DNA of 64,000 nucleotides, taken from positions 149,939 through 213,938 of the forward strand of contig VHIT02000025.1 in the NCBI GenBank assembly GCA_009768925.2. The letters are read 5' to 3'. The DNA comes from Cryptosporidium bovis (taxonomy: Eukaryota; Apicomplexa; Conoidasida; Eucoccidiorida; Cryptosporidiidae). The notes beneath the pieces are model-generated. The model made no database searches and was not told the origin of the DNA. It saw only the letters and a program-made list of their open reading frames with translations. Every line of letters starts with the position of its first letter. Position 1 is the first letter of the stretch. Positions 1 through 11,542 of this stretch are shown here, one piece after another. The position numbers were made by a program, and so were the translations under genes.

Positions 1-1005
1 AATTACACCATCAGCCAAGACATAGGTTATAAATCCCATTAATGGAATATAAAGGTCGGAAAAAAGTGTTGGAAGAGCACTCATATCCGATTCACTTCGA
101 GAAGATATTGACGTTTGGTAATTTTCATAGGAAAGAGACCGGCTGTTTATGTTGTTTCCATGTGTAAAAAAAGTAATAAACGGACAAATCATAAATAATA
201 ATTTTTTTAATACATATTCATGACTAACAACAAAGTGGGACTTTAATGATGCAATTGTCTGTGGGAACCATAATTGAAGTTGGCTTATTTTTTCAGAATT
301 AAGACCAGCTGTCTCTTTTACTGTATTTGACACTATCCCCATGACCAGCTGAGATGTTGTGTTATTATTAAAGTTGAGGATTCCAAAATTGGAGTTGTTG
401 TTTTCAAATTGGGAGGTAAAGGATTGTGTGTTATCATTTGTTGAAGTTGTATTATTGTTACCTATTTTTCCACTAACGGACTCAAATCCTAAACCAAAGG
501 TGTTTTTGTCCGAGTTTGAGTTTAAATTAGAAATGTACCCCGATAAATTATTGTTATTCTGTGATGAGAATGAACCACAACTATTTCCCGATATCGCTTC
601 ATTATTTAAACTATTGCCATAGTTACCACCATCTATTGTTCCACCTAAATTTGAGAATAAATTGTCGCTTATATCGTTATTTCTTACACCACCAATAGGT
701 GCTGTAACATTTGCACTAAATACATTGTTCCCACCAACACCGGGATTACTCAGACAATTTCCGTTCAAATTTTGATTGCTCCAGTTGTAATAATTGGCTT
801 GGTGTTTGTTTGCATTCACACCGTGAGCTCCATTAGATCCTCCAGCAAAATCATTGTGGGGTCCTGATTGAAACCCACTATCAATATGATTGTTTACGTC
901 AAATGGGTTATTTAGGGGTTTATTTATCAATGAATTACCATAATTACCCACTATCCCATTGTCTCTCTTTCTATTAAGGTGGTTATTATAGTCAATATTG
1001 TTCAT
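1..1005 (-). CDS. YIF1: YIF1-family ER-Golgi trafficking membrane protein (3' end cut by window edge)
   Basis: The ATG is at 1005 on the minus strand and 335 codons are open to the window edge, so the C-terminal membrane segments are missing. The first ~220 residues are Asn/Gly/Ser-rich low complexity. After that the protein matches the YIF1/Hrf1 family: a segment starting near FVVSHEYVLKKLLFMICPF, then a spacer, then SDLYIPLMGFITYVLADG, which corresponds to the family's conserved DLYIP-(M)-FITYVLL entry to the first membrane helix. YIF1 proteins partner YIP1 in ER-Golgi vesicle transport. The Asn-rich N-terminus is longer than in animal homologues (inference from memory of the family). It is transcribed divergently from the choline kinase gene. 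Confidence 0.85.
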   Translation of the reverse strand, partial: MNNIDYNNHLNRKRDNGIVGNYGNSLINKPLNNPFDVNNHIDSGFQSGPHNDFAGGSNGAHGVNANKHQANYYNWSNQNLNGNCLSNPGVGGNNVFSANVTAPIGGVRNNDISDNLFSNLGGTIDGGNYGNSLNNEAISGNSCGSFSSQNNNNLSGYISNLNSNSDKNTFGLGFESVSGKIGNNNTTSTNDNTQSFTSQFENNNSNFGILNFNNNTTSQLVMGIVSNTVKETAGLNSEKISQLQLWFPQTIASLKSHFVVSHEYVLKKLLFMICPFITFFTHGNNINSRSLSYENYQTSISSRSESDMSALPTLFSDLYIPLMGFITYVLADGVI

Positions 1006-1896
1006 TTTCTTATGTTTGTGTTTAATTTATAACTAAAAATCTACCTTGCAAATTAAATATATAACCAATGTTCTAGTAAAATAGTTATTTAAACGAACTT
1101 AATCTTATTATTCTGTTTTATATTTGCTTATTGTACTGTCTGTGAGCCAACAAATACAAACATGTGCATATCTAAAAATATATATAATATACTAGTTTTC
1201 AAATAAACTCTACATATACATGCATGAACCAACTCAGGTAAGAAGCTTCCATTCACATTCAATTGTTAAAAACCACATAAAATCGAAGGAAGCGCTTCTA
1301 TTAGTCACAATTAGCTCGTTTTCTTGCTTTTAGTGAGTATAATGGGCCAATTTCAAACTACACATCAAGATATTATCTAAAATGTTATATCAGTATTGTA
1401 TATTTCAGATGTGGGTACAATAATAAGAACTTTTACTTCCGTTTCTAGATATAAAGAATGAAATAAACCAGTTATTTACCTAAATGATAACTTCAATGAC
1501 AATTTATAATTAAAAAAGACAAAATTTTAAACTTTAACAATCAATTACTTTGAAATATAGGAAAAAACCCCATATATAGTAAAATTAGTATCAAGACATC
1601 TTTAGGCGGCATGCTTCTATTTGTGTTGATTTAATGTAGCATATAGGTAGAATGTCCAAGCGAAAGTAAAGAGGTAACAAGGCTGCGAAGTGAGGTGGAA
1701 AATAATTCAATTTTATTTTTTAACGGCAATTACACTGACTAAATAGGCTACTAGTAGTGCGTGATGACAGTAAGAAGTTGATGCTGCAGTGGACAACTGG
1801 AATACAATACGCTGCTGTTTAACTGTGACTATTGAAATTACACGTAGTTGGCATAAATGGAAAAAGAAAAGCAATAGAAAGAATAAAAATTTTGAA
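1006..1896. promoter_or_regulatory. Divergent intergenic region between YIF1 and choline kinase
   Basis: About 890 bases without a convincing ORF. It must hold both promoters. A TGCATG core lies at 1221-1226, matching the recognition core of ApiAP2 factors. No tRNA or other RNA gene was recognised. Confidence 0.4.
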
Positions 1897-3336
1897 ATGG
1901 AGCTTTCTAATGGTCATTTGGATATAAAAACCGGAGGATTTTCCGAAAATGGTGAATCTGCAGTGGGAAACGAGAATAACATTAATTTTCTTACTGAAGA
2001 GTTGCAAAGGAAGTTGTTGGAAGCAAGAGAGATATGTTGGAGTTTATTGAACACCGGAGTATGTAGTTGTTGCAATTCTGAAGATTTGCTGACTTCTAAG
2101 TTATTAACAGGAGGGCTTTCGAATATATTGGTTAAGGTTAAAATAGAGAAAGATAAGTTTTGTGATAAAATGCTCAAGGCAAATGAAAATTTGTACACAC
2201 GTGGTCATTCCGGTCTCAAAAACAGGAGTAAAGACAACTTAGAGTGCCCTATTACAAACTTAAGAGTACGTTTCTATAACCAAAATAGGAAGTTGTTTAT
2301 AAACGAGAAGCGTGAGATAATTATACAAAATATACTTTCAGAAAGCGGATTTTTAAAGCCCGTTATATTTTCCTTCAATGGTGGTCAGGTAGAAGAGTAT
2401 GTCGAAGGAAGGACTCTTGAGGTAGAGGACGTAAGAACGAGAAAAGTTTATCTCTCAATAGCCAAAAAAATAGCACATTTACATTCAATTAAAGTGCCTT
2501 CTGAACTATCTTCTAACGTAATTGAGGAGTATAATCAAAACATAATGAGTGCAAGTAGCAGTATATCTATACTGTGGCCTACACTGGACGATTGGTTGTT
2601 AAGGGCTGAGAAAATTGTAAACAATAGAATAAATTTTATGAAAGTGGATTTCGTTAAATTGAGTGGCTTAATTAACAAGATAAGGGATTATTTACATGTA
2701 AACTACGATGGTGGATTATTAAGTCCAAATTCAATAGTTATTTCGCACTGTGACTTGCTTCCAGGAAACATTATCGAAACTCGTTATAAAGATCACGTTT
2801 TTATTGATTATGAGTTTTCCGGAACTGCAGAAAGAGCTTTTGATTTAGGTAATCATTTTTGCGAATGGGCAGGATTTTCTTGTGAATGGAGACATTTGCC
2901 TAATGAAAATCAATTACGTGAATTTATTATAGAATACATAAAAAATCTTACTATCATTAAAGACAGTAACTCAGGAACTATGTGTGAGATTGAGCCTGAA
3001 AACATTCAATTTTCAAATTCTTTGAACAATATCAGTACTTTTACTAATGACAATGCGAGTGGCGGTAAATATGCATGTAACTCCGATAGTAAAAATCAAT
3101 ATGAGTTACTTATTGACAATTATATACATTCTATTAAAGCCTTTATGATTATCTCAAATATATATTGGGGACTTTGGGCGATTTGCAAATCAGAAGTTAA
3201 TATATCTAATACCAATAATACCTGCTTTGACTACAAATCATATGGTTATAGAAAACTCAGTTCTGTTGTTAATGAACCTTACTTCTGCAGCATTTTGAAC
3301 AATATTTGTCCATTATTTGACTTTAACTTTTTTTAA
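1897..3336 (+). CDS. Choline/ethanolamine kinase
   Basis: Phosphorylates choline and/or ethanolamine with ATP, the first step of the CDP-choline/CDP-ethanolamine (Kennedy) route to phospholipids, in the cytosol. The open frame extends upstream, but the first in-frame ATG is at 1897, giving 479 residues. Seen: a glycine-rich nucleotide loop (LTGGLSNILVKV), a phosphotransferase catalytic loop HCDLLPGN near residue 284, and the family signature with the metal-binding Asp (IDYEFSG near residue 303, followed by AFDLGNHFCEWAG). The loop has HCD where most members have HND or HGD, so the residue after His is a variant. A low-complexity insert of roughly 50 residues sits between the signature and the C-terminal helices. 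Choline versus ethanolamine preference cannot be decided from sequence. Confidence 0.9.
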   Translation: MELSNGHLDIKTGGFSENGESAVGNENNINFLTEELQRKLLEAREICWSLLNTGVCSCCNSEDLLTSKLLTGGLSNILVKVKIEKDKFCDKMLKANENLYTRGHSGLKNRSKDNLECPITNLRVRFYNQNRKLFINEKREIIIQNILSESGFLKPVIFSFNGGQVEEYVEGRTLEVEDVRTRKVYLSIAKKIAHLHSIKVPSELSSNVIEEYNQNIMSASSSISILWPTLDDWLLRAEKIVNNRINFMKVDFVKLSGLINKIRDYLHVNYDGGLLSPNSIVISHCDLLPGNIIETRYKDHVFIDYEFSGTAERAFDLGNHFCEWAGFSCEWRHLPNENQLREFIIEYIKNLTIIKDSNSGTMCEIEPENIQFSNSLNNISTFTNDNASGGKYACNSDSKNQYELLIDNYIHSIKAFMIISNIYWGLWAICKSEVNISNTNNTCFDYKSYGYRKLSSVVNEPYFCSILNNICPLFDFNFF

Positions 3337-4534
3337 AAGAAATTTTCATTGCTTTGGTTTTTAGAGTTTATTATTTGTCAATTGTTGGTTCACTAGTTTA
3401 TTGTGTATTACTAATACCTATACATATTTAGACTAAAATGAATGAGGAGATTGATTAAATAAAATATATTCAGTACAAATTCTGTTGAGTTTAATTGCAA
3501 CGCACGCACTACGACTCAATTAGGCACTATATCTGGCCTTTCTTCTTATTACTATATTCCCGGCTATATTTATTCTTATTTCTTGAATCTAAATTTTCAA
3601 ATATTGTCCGTAAATAGGTTATATAAACCATGTTTGGTGTTATTGGCTTGTTTGAATAAATTTACCTTATTTCCTAAGCATTTTAATTTGTTTATTATCA
3701 TTCTGATTTTTTGAGTTTATATAGATGAGTAATGGGCCAACTATGTTTAGATTAATTCCTCTAGGTTATTCCGTTTGACTATTTACTTTCATTATCATGT
3801 TTTCCAGTTTGCCTGTTTGTGTTTACTCCCGCCTATTATGTTCTGACCTTTGGACAGTGTTACTCATTTTGTCCCGATTATTCAGTGAAATAATGAAGCA
3901 AATTACATTTCACATATTCCCCATTTTATGTTTATAGTTTGTCAGCATTAAAATACAGACGAAACCAATACAACTAAGTGAAAACCTAAGCTGCACATTC
4001 TACGCTATTCTTCGCCAGATAAAACAGTAGTTATTCTACTACTGGTGCTATATCCTGTTACCCTTTACGTAAGTTACATGCAATGAGACAAATTCACAGA
4101 CATGTATGTTAGTGACAAACGAGATGGCGCCATTGCATTAGGTTCGGCGCCATGAAATAGTAATTTCCTGACTAGTAGCAATGGAGTTTAGAAGAAAGTC
4201 GGGAAAAAAAATAAAAAGGCAAGAAAAAGAGTATATAAAGGAAAAATAGGTTACACAATTTTGACAGAAAGCTTAGGGTAAAATTTGATTTGATTTATCT
4301 TCACATAATACGCGAAGGCCAATAATTTTTTTTAATCAGTGGTAACTATTGTTTTTTCTCTAAATGTTTGATATAAACGAATGAAGAGATAAGAGTAAGG
4401 TGAAATTGTGATAAAAGGCGAGTAAAATAACAGTATAGTGGTGAATAGACAAATAACAGGCACTTTATTTACTTCTGGGAGCAGGAAAGTATATTTTTGG
4501 AATTGGTATAGTAAATTTAAAGGTTTTGGAAAGA
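3337..4534. promoter_or_regulatory. Intergenic region upstream of Pol I large subunit, with two GGCGCC sites
   Basis: About 1.2 kb with no supported gene. GGCGCC occurs twice, at 4126-4131 and 4146-4151, 20 bases apart, in a setting where GC-rich hexamers are rare. A TCCCGCC sequence lies near 3826. These may be E2F-like promoter elements for the downstream Pol I gene (inference). No RNA gene was recognised. Confidence 0.35.
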
Positions 4535-7500
4535 ATGAATTTATCTCCAATATGTTCCGATATTCACAGTGCCACATTTGAACTTTTGAATGCCTCTGAG
4601 GTAAAAAAACTTTCGGTGTGCCACGTAACTTCAACAATTACATTTGAGTCCACAGGAGAGAGTAAAATCGGTGGCTTGCACGACTTAAGAATGGGTCCAT
4701 TGAACAATAGGGATTTTTGTGGTACATGCGGAAGCAGAAACGACTGTCCAGGTCATATAGGCCACATAGAGCTTGAGCTTCCAGCATTTCATCCATTATT
4801 TTTGGGAAAATTGGTTAGATTATTAAAGTGTTGTTGTTGGCATTGTTGTTGTATAAGAATCCCAAAAGGAGCGTGTTTAAAATACGTAAGAAAATTCGAG
4901 TCTATTGCAGGTGAATTGAATAAAGAACACCTTGGTGGAATTGATGCTCTTTCTTCAAATTCATATTCGCTAGAAAAGTGGGAGGAGATCAAGAAAGAAT
5001 TTTTTGATAAAGCCTCTAAGTATACAAAATGTAGCTCATGCGGCAATAGTTTTAAGGGACAGGTGAAAGAATCTCAACTTGGTATTGGAATCACATTATC
5101 GTGGCCGGAAGGTTCGATGCCACCAGTGAGTTTGTCTAGCACCTGGAGTGAGTCCTTACTCACCGGCGAGGATGAAACTGAGGAGAAAAATGAAAATTCT
5201 AAGAGAAAAAGGAGAGATGGTGTAACAAGTGTAAAAAACACTAAAATTCCTAATATGAGAAGAGATTTTGAGGATGATTTTAGTTTAAGCATTCCACAAG
5301 AAGCGAAAACTCATACAAAACAAGGGAAAGGAACAATAGTGCAGCATTTTCAGGCATTTCAGATTGTTCCAATAATTAAGAATGTGTGGAACAACAATAA
5401 AAAATTACTCGAATACCTATTCCCTGTTTGTAAAAGACTATCATGGGAAGCATTCTTTTTGTTTGTAATACCAGTGCCAGCAAACAAATTTAGACCGATG
5501 GGAATCACCTCGGGGAGGAATATGCCATTGTTGCATCCAAGAACATCAGGTTTGTTAAATATATTGACTGCAAACGAGCGTCTCAAATTTTATATTGATT
5601 TGCAAAGAAAAGAAGGGGAAAATGATTCTGATGTTAATAGCGAATTATTTTCAAACTTGGTAAATTACTCATCTTCTCTTCAGGAGAAAATAAATACATA
5701 TTTGGATCAAACAAAGAGTTTTAAACCGTCTTCAGCTGCTCCAGGTATAAGACAATGGTTGGAAAAGAAAGCAGGCGTAATACGTCAGAAAATGATGGGA
5801 AAAAGAGTTAACTACTCGGCTAGAACTGTTATAGGCCCAGATCCTTATTTGGAAGCAAATGAAATAGGGGTTCCATTGGCATTTGCACTAAATTTGACCA
5901 TACCGGAGAGAATAAACAAACATAATGTGACATTAGCGTCCAAATTGGTTGAAAACGGCAGTAATTTGTATCCAGGAGCGAATAAATTGCTATTGGGTGG
6001 AGTTCTATATGATTTATCACGTTTGGATGCAAATCAAAGGAAAGCAAAGGCAAGACTGTTATTATCATCTGTATTGTCTGCTTCAAATCCGTTTCAAAGT
6101 AATAGTCATCCAATAGTTTACAGACACCTCTTTGACGGCGATATAGTTTTAATGAATAGACAACCCACACTCCACAGGCCAAGTATAATGGCTCATCGCA
6201 TAAGAATTCAGCCTAAAGATAATATAATGAGACTGAACTATGTGAACTGTGGTACGTATAATGCAGATTTTGATGGTGATGAAATGAATCTTCATTTACC
6301 TCAGTCCTTGTTTTCGAGATCTGAGGCAAAATATATAATGGACGCCTCTAGACAGTATTCAGTCCCTAAAAGTGGGGAGCCATTGAGAGGTTTAATCCAG
6401 GATTCGTGTATAGGTGGTACTTTTTTGACAGTAAAGTCAACATTTTTGAATAAAGAGGAATATTTTCACCTTATTTATACCTCTCTCAGTTTTATATTGG
6501 ACAAGAAACACTCTGCTATATCAACCAGTCCAATGCTCTATTCGTCTTCCGGTCAGGTTGTTTTTGGTTCTAAAAACAGGTATTCGGAGGTGAATTATCC
6601 GCTTGGCAAGATTAAGGTCGATGAATCTATTCTTAGAGATCACATTGACACAAATTCAGAAGTTAACTTAGAATGCAGCAGTGGTAGTAGTTCGGGTTTC
6701 GAGATTGAATTAAATCCACGAGATTTGCATACCAATTGTATCAATAATAACATTATACTAGAATCTCCGGCAATACTCAAGCCGGTGCCTTACTGGACTG
6801 GCAAACAAGTATTTACTTCTTTGTTGAAAACCTTACTTTATAATCTAGTTAGCAAAGATCCGAAGGTATATGCAGGACTGAATCTCGTTTCAAGAAGCAG
6901 AACTCCAGGTGACTCTTGGAGTGGAAAAGAAGATGGGGAAACAGATGAGGCTGTTGTTATTATTAGAAATAGTGAATTGCTTCAGGGAGTGATAGATAAG
7001 AACCAAATAGGATCCAATTCGTACTGTTTGGTTCATTTATGTACTGAATTGGTTGGTCCATTATTCAGCGGAAAATTGATTTCAGCACTGTTTAACTTAT
7101 CCCAAGCGTTTTTACAAATGAGAGGGTTTACTTGTAGTATAAGTGACATGTTATTAACGCAAAAGGCTGAGAGGGAGAGGTTAGACTTAATTAGAAAATA
7201 CAGCCAGGCATCTGCATATATTCAAGAGGCCTTTCAGTACCATGTTTTTAAAGAAACAGGATTTGAAAATGACCTTAGAAACGAGTCCTACTTTGGAAAT
7301 AGTTTTAATAGTTCAGTGTTAGGTTCACAAGATAGCACTTTCTTTGAGACTAAGGATCTGATAGGAAAATTAAGGGAGTTAAAGAAGCTTAGACACAATA
7401 AAAACAAAAATAGAATGAGCGATTCTAGTTCATATTCAACTGACGACGTCATTGATTTTTCGGAAAACTCTGATGAATCAACTTTTATTGTGTTGAACAT

Positions 7501-10500
7501 ATTAATAAACAAATTAAAGAGCATCAAAGAGGGCAACGACAAAGAAGAGAATAAAAGGCTGCTATTAGATCTTATTAAGAGTATGAGGGAATGCAGAGTC
7601 GGACCAAAATCCATTTTTAAGAGCGAGTACACGGACGAAATGAGTGATTCGTTGGTTGGAGATGGAGCTGAAAGCGAGGATACAATTTTGTATGATACAA
7701 CTTGGCTTTCTCAAAGTAAGATGGAACAAGTAGTAAATAATGGACTTGACCATCAAAATGAATTATACAGCATAACGAGTAATGGAAAAAATATTGGTGA
7801 CTTTTTCATATATCCCAATGAACTTACAAGAAGAAAGTTGGAGTCTTTGATAGGGAATAAACTCATAACAAAGAGGGATTCATTGTTGAAAATAATGGAT
7901 GCGATTTCAAAGATAGGTCTTGGTGACATAACTTCAAAACTCGGTAATTTACTTAAAGGCTCATCTTCTAAATTTCCCTTTCCATATAATGGTTTCTCAT
8001 CAATGGTGTTGACAGGAGCAAAAGGTTCAAGAGTAAACCACAATATGATATGTGTAATGTTAGGGCAACAGGAGTTGGAAGGAAGAAGAGTTCCTATAAT
8101 GCCAAGTATGAAAACACTTCCTTCATTTGCAAGTTATGATCTGGGATCGAGGGCAGGAGGCTTAATTACAGACAGGTATTTAGACGGACTTCATGCTCAA
8201 GAATTCTTTTTCCATTGTATGTCTGGAAGAGAAGGACTGGTAGATACAGCAGTTAAAACTGCTCGTTCTGGTTATCTACAAAGATGTATATTGAAGGGAT
8301 TGGAAAGCATGATAGTTCATTATGATGGCACAGTAAGAAGTGAGGATGATACAATAGTACAATTTATGTATGGCGATGATGGTATTGATGTATCTAAATC
8401 AAGTTACCTAACTAGACTGGATGATTTAGTAAGAAATAAATCTTTACTTTGCAGAGATGTTAAATTTGAGGAAGCATTTAAAAACAAGTACATTATTGAT
8501 TCATTTAAAAACGTGCTAAAATTTGAAAATCAACAGAATATATTCAAGACCTATTTAAATCAAGATGAATCAATACTTTTATCCAACAATAATAAAGTAC
8601 AAAAGCTAAGTAAAGATAATGATTGTAGTGGTAGAGCGAATTTCCATAAACAAGAGTTAGAAATCGATATATTTTCTGGTCAAAAACACAATGACTTGAA
8701 AGATCAGATAGTAAATTCTGTGTTTCCTAGTATTTTAAACGGGGGATCAGTATCTGAATCGTTTTTAAGTAGTTTGTCTGAATCTAATATGCAGAAGTTA
8801 GTTAGACTAACAGGAACCGAGCCTCAAAAGCTTGATATGAATAATAAAAACAACAAGAGAGGCTTGCTATCTGGTCAGGTATCTGACGGAGGTGATTATT
8901 ATGAGAAAGTAATTGAATTGGAGAGACTGTTACGTTTAAAATATATGAAAACGCAAGTATCTCCTGGCGAAGCTGTCGGTTGTTTAGCTGCTCAATCTAT
9001 TGGAGAGCCAGCGACCCAAATGACTCTAAACACATTTCACTTGGCAGGTCACGGTGCGGCCAATGTTACGTTGGGGATTCCAAGACTGAGAGAGCTTCTT
9101 CAAACTGGAGGTGACTCAAAAACTCCGTACATTTTTGTTCCGCTATTGCAAATGAAACACAATAGTGATCAGAATGAAGACGACGACATTGATAGTCTTG
9201 GCATTTCTCACATTTCGGATAAAGTTTTGGATTGCTTTAAATCCATACCCATTTCTGACATAATTGAGAATGTTGGTGTGGAAAGCTCAATAATATACAA
9301 GTATAATAATGACACTGAAGATCAGGAAAAGAGAGAAACAGGCATTGGTGGTTATTATTGGAACTACGAAATATCTATACATTTTTTTGATTTAGATATG
9401 TTTTGCCAGGCAATGCCTCAATATACCATTTCAGACATCATTAATCTAACTTTATCAAAGTGCATTAAGCCTTTTTTAAGACAGGTAAGTTATATAATTT
9501 AAGGTGAAGGCTGTGACAAATAGGTGATTTTATGGTTTTAAAAGTGAAGTTAAAGAGGAAGGTGCAATCTAAATAAGTTAATCATAATTTGTGATATCAA
9601 CTGTTTGTGATGAAATTTTGTAAAACTTTCGTTCTTCTGCATAGGTTACACAATTATGTGTTGTGTAGAATGATGAAGATGATAATTAAAAGTTTCTGAG
9701 ACAGTGTTTATTACCATTATATAACAATTACTTAAAGGCAGGAGTTTGTTCACATTTTAATATAATACATTCCCATTACTTGATTGTATTGTGCTTTCCT
9801 AGTGGTAAATGGCACTATATAGTTTGATCGTTATTTCAGCTTTTCCACCAAACTACTCTACTATTTGGAGTTGAACCTTCACTATTAATATTTTGTTTAT
9901 TGGAATAACTTTATTTTTTTAGGTAAATGGAATGTACACTGTTTCTTCAATAAGAAGTAACAAATTCTGTAATCAGGAGAACGATGAGGTTGACGAATTT
10001 ATTTCAAAATACGTATTGAATCAAACAGGTGATAGAAACATGGGAATATTCAAGGGTTCAATGAATTCTGTGCTTCAAAAGGGAGGATGTGCTTATTTTG
10101 GAAGTGGAAGCAATGATTCAATATCCACAGGACAAGATCCAGAATACAAAAACAGTGACTATCTAGAAACTGACGAACGAGATTCAGGGTCTAAAAAAGA
10201 ACCCCAAAATTCCGAGAATGCAGACGAAGACTTTGATGTTGAATACAAAGGAGAGAATAATAATGATAATGAAGATGACAATACATCTGTCGAATCTGAT
10301 TCATCAACTTCTGATGAGGATAACGATAAAGATGAGTATAAAGAAGATCAAGAAGATAAATATGATCACAAAGACGATGATAAGGAAAATGATAGAGATG
10401 AAGACAAGGAAGACTATGACAAAGACGAAAGTGGAATAATGGATGATTACAGTACTGAGAGCAAAAGTAAAAGAATGTCAAATAGTGAGAGCAACAGCAG

Positions 10501-11344
10501 TATTATCGATGAAAAAAAAATCCCTCATGTGAACGTCAAGATACTAAATAAACAGCTACTTAAGCATGTGACTGACTTAGATATAGACAGAAAAACAAAT
10601 ACAATAAAGATATGTTTGGGTTGGCAAGTTAAAAAGTGTCCACACTATATAGATTTCTTACCAGTATTAAGGAATACTATTTCTAAAACAAGTATACAAA
10701 GTATTTCAAATTTAAGAAATGCAAGAATAACAAGAAGCAACAATAGTAGCAATGCTGGCTCGACAAAAAACATATTATCCGACTACGAAGTTACAGTAGA
10801 GGGAACTAATGTTGGACATATATTTAAAATATCACCAAAATGTGTAGATCATAATAGAATAAGATTCAATGATATCCAAACAGTGTACAAATATTATGGA
10901 GTTGAGGCTGCAAGGCAATGCATAATAAATGAACTTAGAAATGTATTTTCTGTATATGGCATCAATGTTGACTATAGACATTTAACGTTGATAAGTGATT
11001 CTATAACCTCCAGTGGAAATTTGAGAGTATTTAACAGAATGGGTATTATTTGTCACAATGTATCTCCATTTTTGCAAATGTCCTTTGAAACAAGCATAAA
11101 ATTTTTAACAGAGGCTTGCTTAAGAAATGCAAGTGACAATCTCAAAAGTCCAGCTAGTTGTATATCTGTAGGTGGCATGACTAGAATCGGAACAGGGATT
11201 TCAAGAACATTAACTGAATTCAATGTTGGAAAAACTGACTACACAAAAGAAAATAAGAGTCAAGATGAAATAGACGGAAAGCATAAAAAGAACAAAAAAG
11301 ATTCAAGTGATGCTAAAAGCGAGAGTCGCTTTAAGTTTCTTTAA
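4535..11344 (+). CDS. RPA1: DNA-directed RNA polymerase I largest subunit (RPA1/A190), two exons
   Basis: Catalytic subunit of Pol I, which makes the large rRNA precursor in the nucleolus. Exon 1 is 4535-9484 and exon 2 is 9923-11344, giving 2123 residues; the join is phase 0 with GTAAGT at 9485 and TTTTTTTAG ending at 9922. Seen: an N-terminal zinc ribbon (CGTCGSRNDCPGHIGH, near residue 65), the active-site loop NADFDGDEMN (near residue 576) whose three Asp bind catalytic magnesium, and the bridge-helix/trigger-loop region (GREGLVDTAVKTARSGYLQR; later SIGEPATQMTLNTFHLAGHG). Pol I rather than II or III is supported by the jaw insert at the start of exon 2, about 80 residues made largely of Asp/Glu. 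It matches the position of the acidic DNA-mimicking expander loop of yeast A190. There is no heptad CTD. The first in-frame ATG was chosen. The protein is longer than human A190 because of low-complexity inserts. Confidence 0.95.
9485..9922 (+). other. Long intron of the Pol I large subunit gene
   Basis: A 438-bp intron with a GTAAGT donor and a polypyrimidine-rich TTTATTTTTTTAG acceptor. The other introns I place in this window are 51-124 bp, so this one is an outlier. Translation into it stops after six codons. It contains a C/D snoRNA-like element, listed separately. Confidence 0.85.
9600..9705 (+). ncRNA. Candidate intronic C/D box snoRNA
   Basis: Inside the Pol I intron, an ACTGT/ACAGT terminal stem (9600-9604 with 9701-9705) brackets a box C GTGATGA (9607-9613) and a box D CTGA (9696-9699). 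A second C-like box, ATGATGA, starts at 9670 and could be C'. The order, stem and length (106 nt) fit a C/D box RNA excised from a host intron, and a Pol I subunit would be a fitting host. I see no clear D' box, and I could not test complementarity of the stretch before box D to rRNA. Chance occurrence in AT-rich DNA is possible. Confidence 0.35.
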
Positions 11345-11542
11345 TTATTTCAACTTCTCCTTATACTGGTATCCTGGTACCAGTTTTTGATGTATAAACA
11401 TAACATTAATTATTTATGATTCCTTCATGACGGCAATCATTAATGGCGTTTCAGTAGAAGTCAGTTATACGCGTTTTTTGTTTGTTAATTAGTTTATCAT
11501 TACATTTACAAGATACTGGTTGTTTTCTCTTTGTTCATAATA

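Noticed and set aside
359-622. 87-codon plus-strand ORF
   Set aside because: Antisense to the YIF1 coding frame, which has clear family motifs; a shadow.
1789-1896. N-terminal extension of choline kinase
   Set aside because: It would need a GTG start; the first ATG at 1897 leaves all conserved motifs intact.
10218-10439. 73-codon Met/Lys/Ile ORF in another frame
   Set aside because: Produced by the Asp/Glu repeat of the Pol I insert read in a shifted frame.
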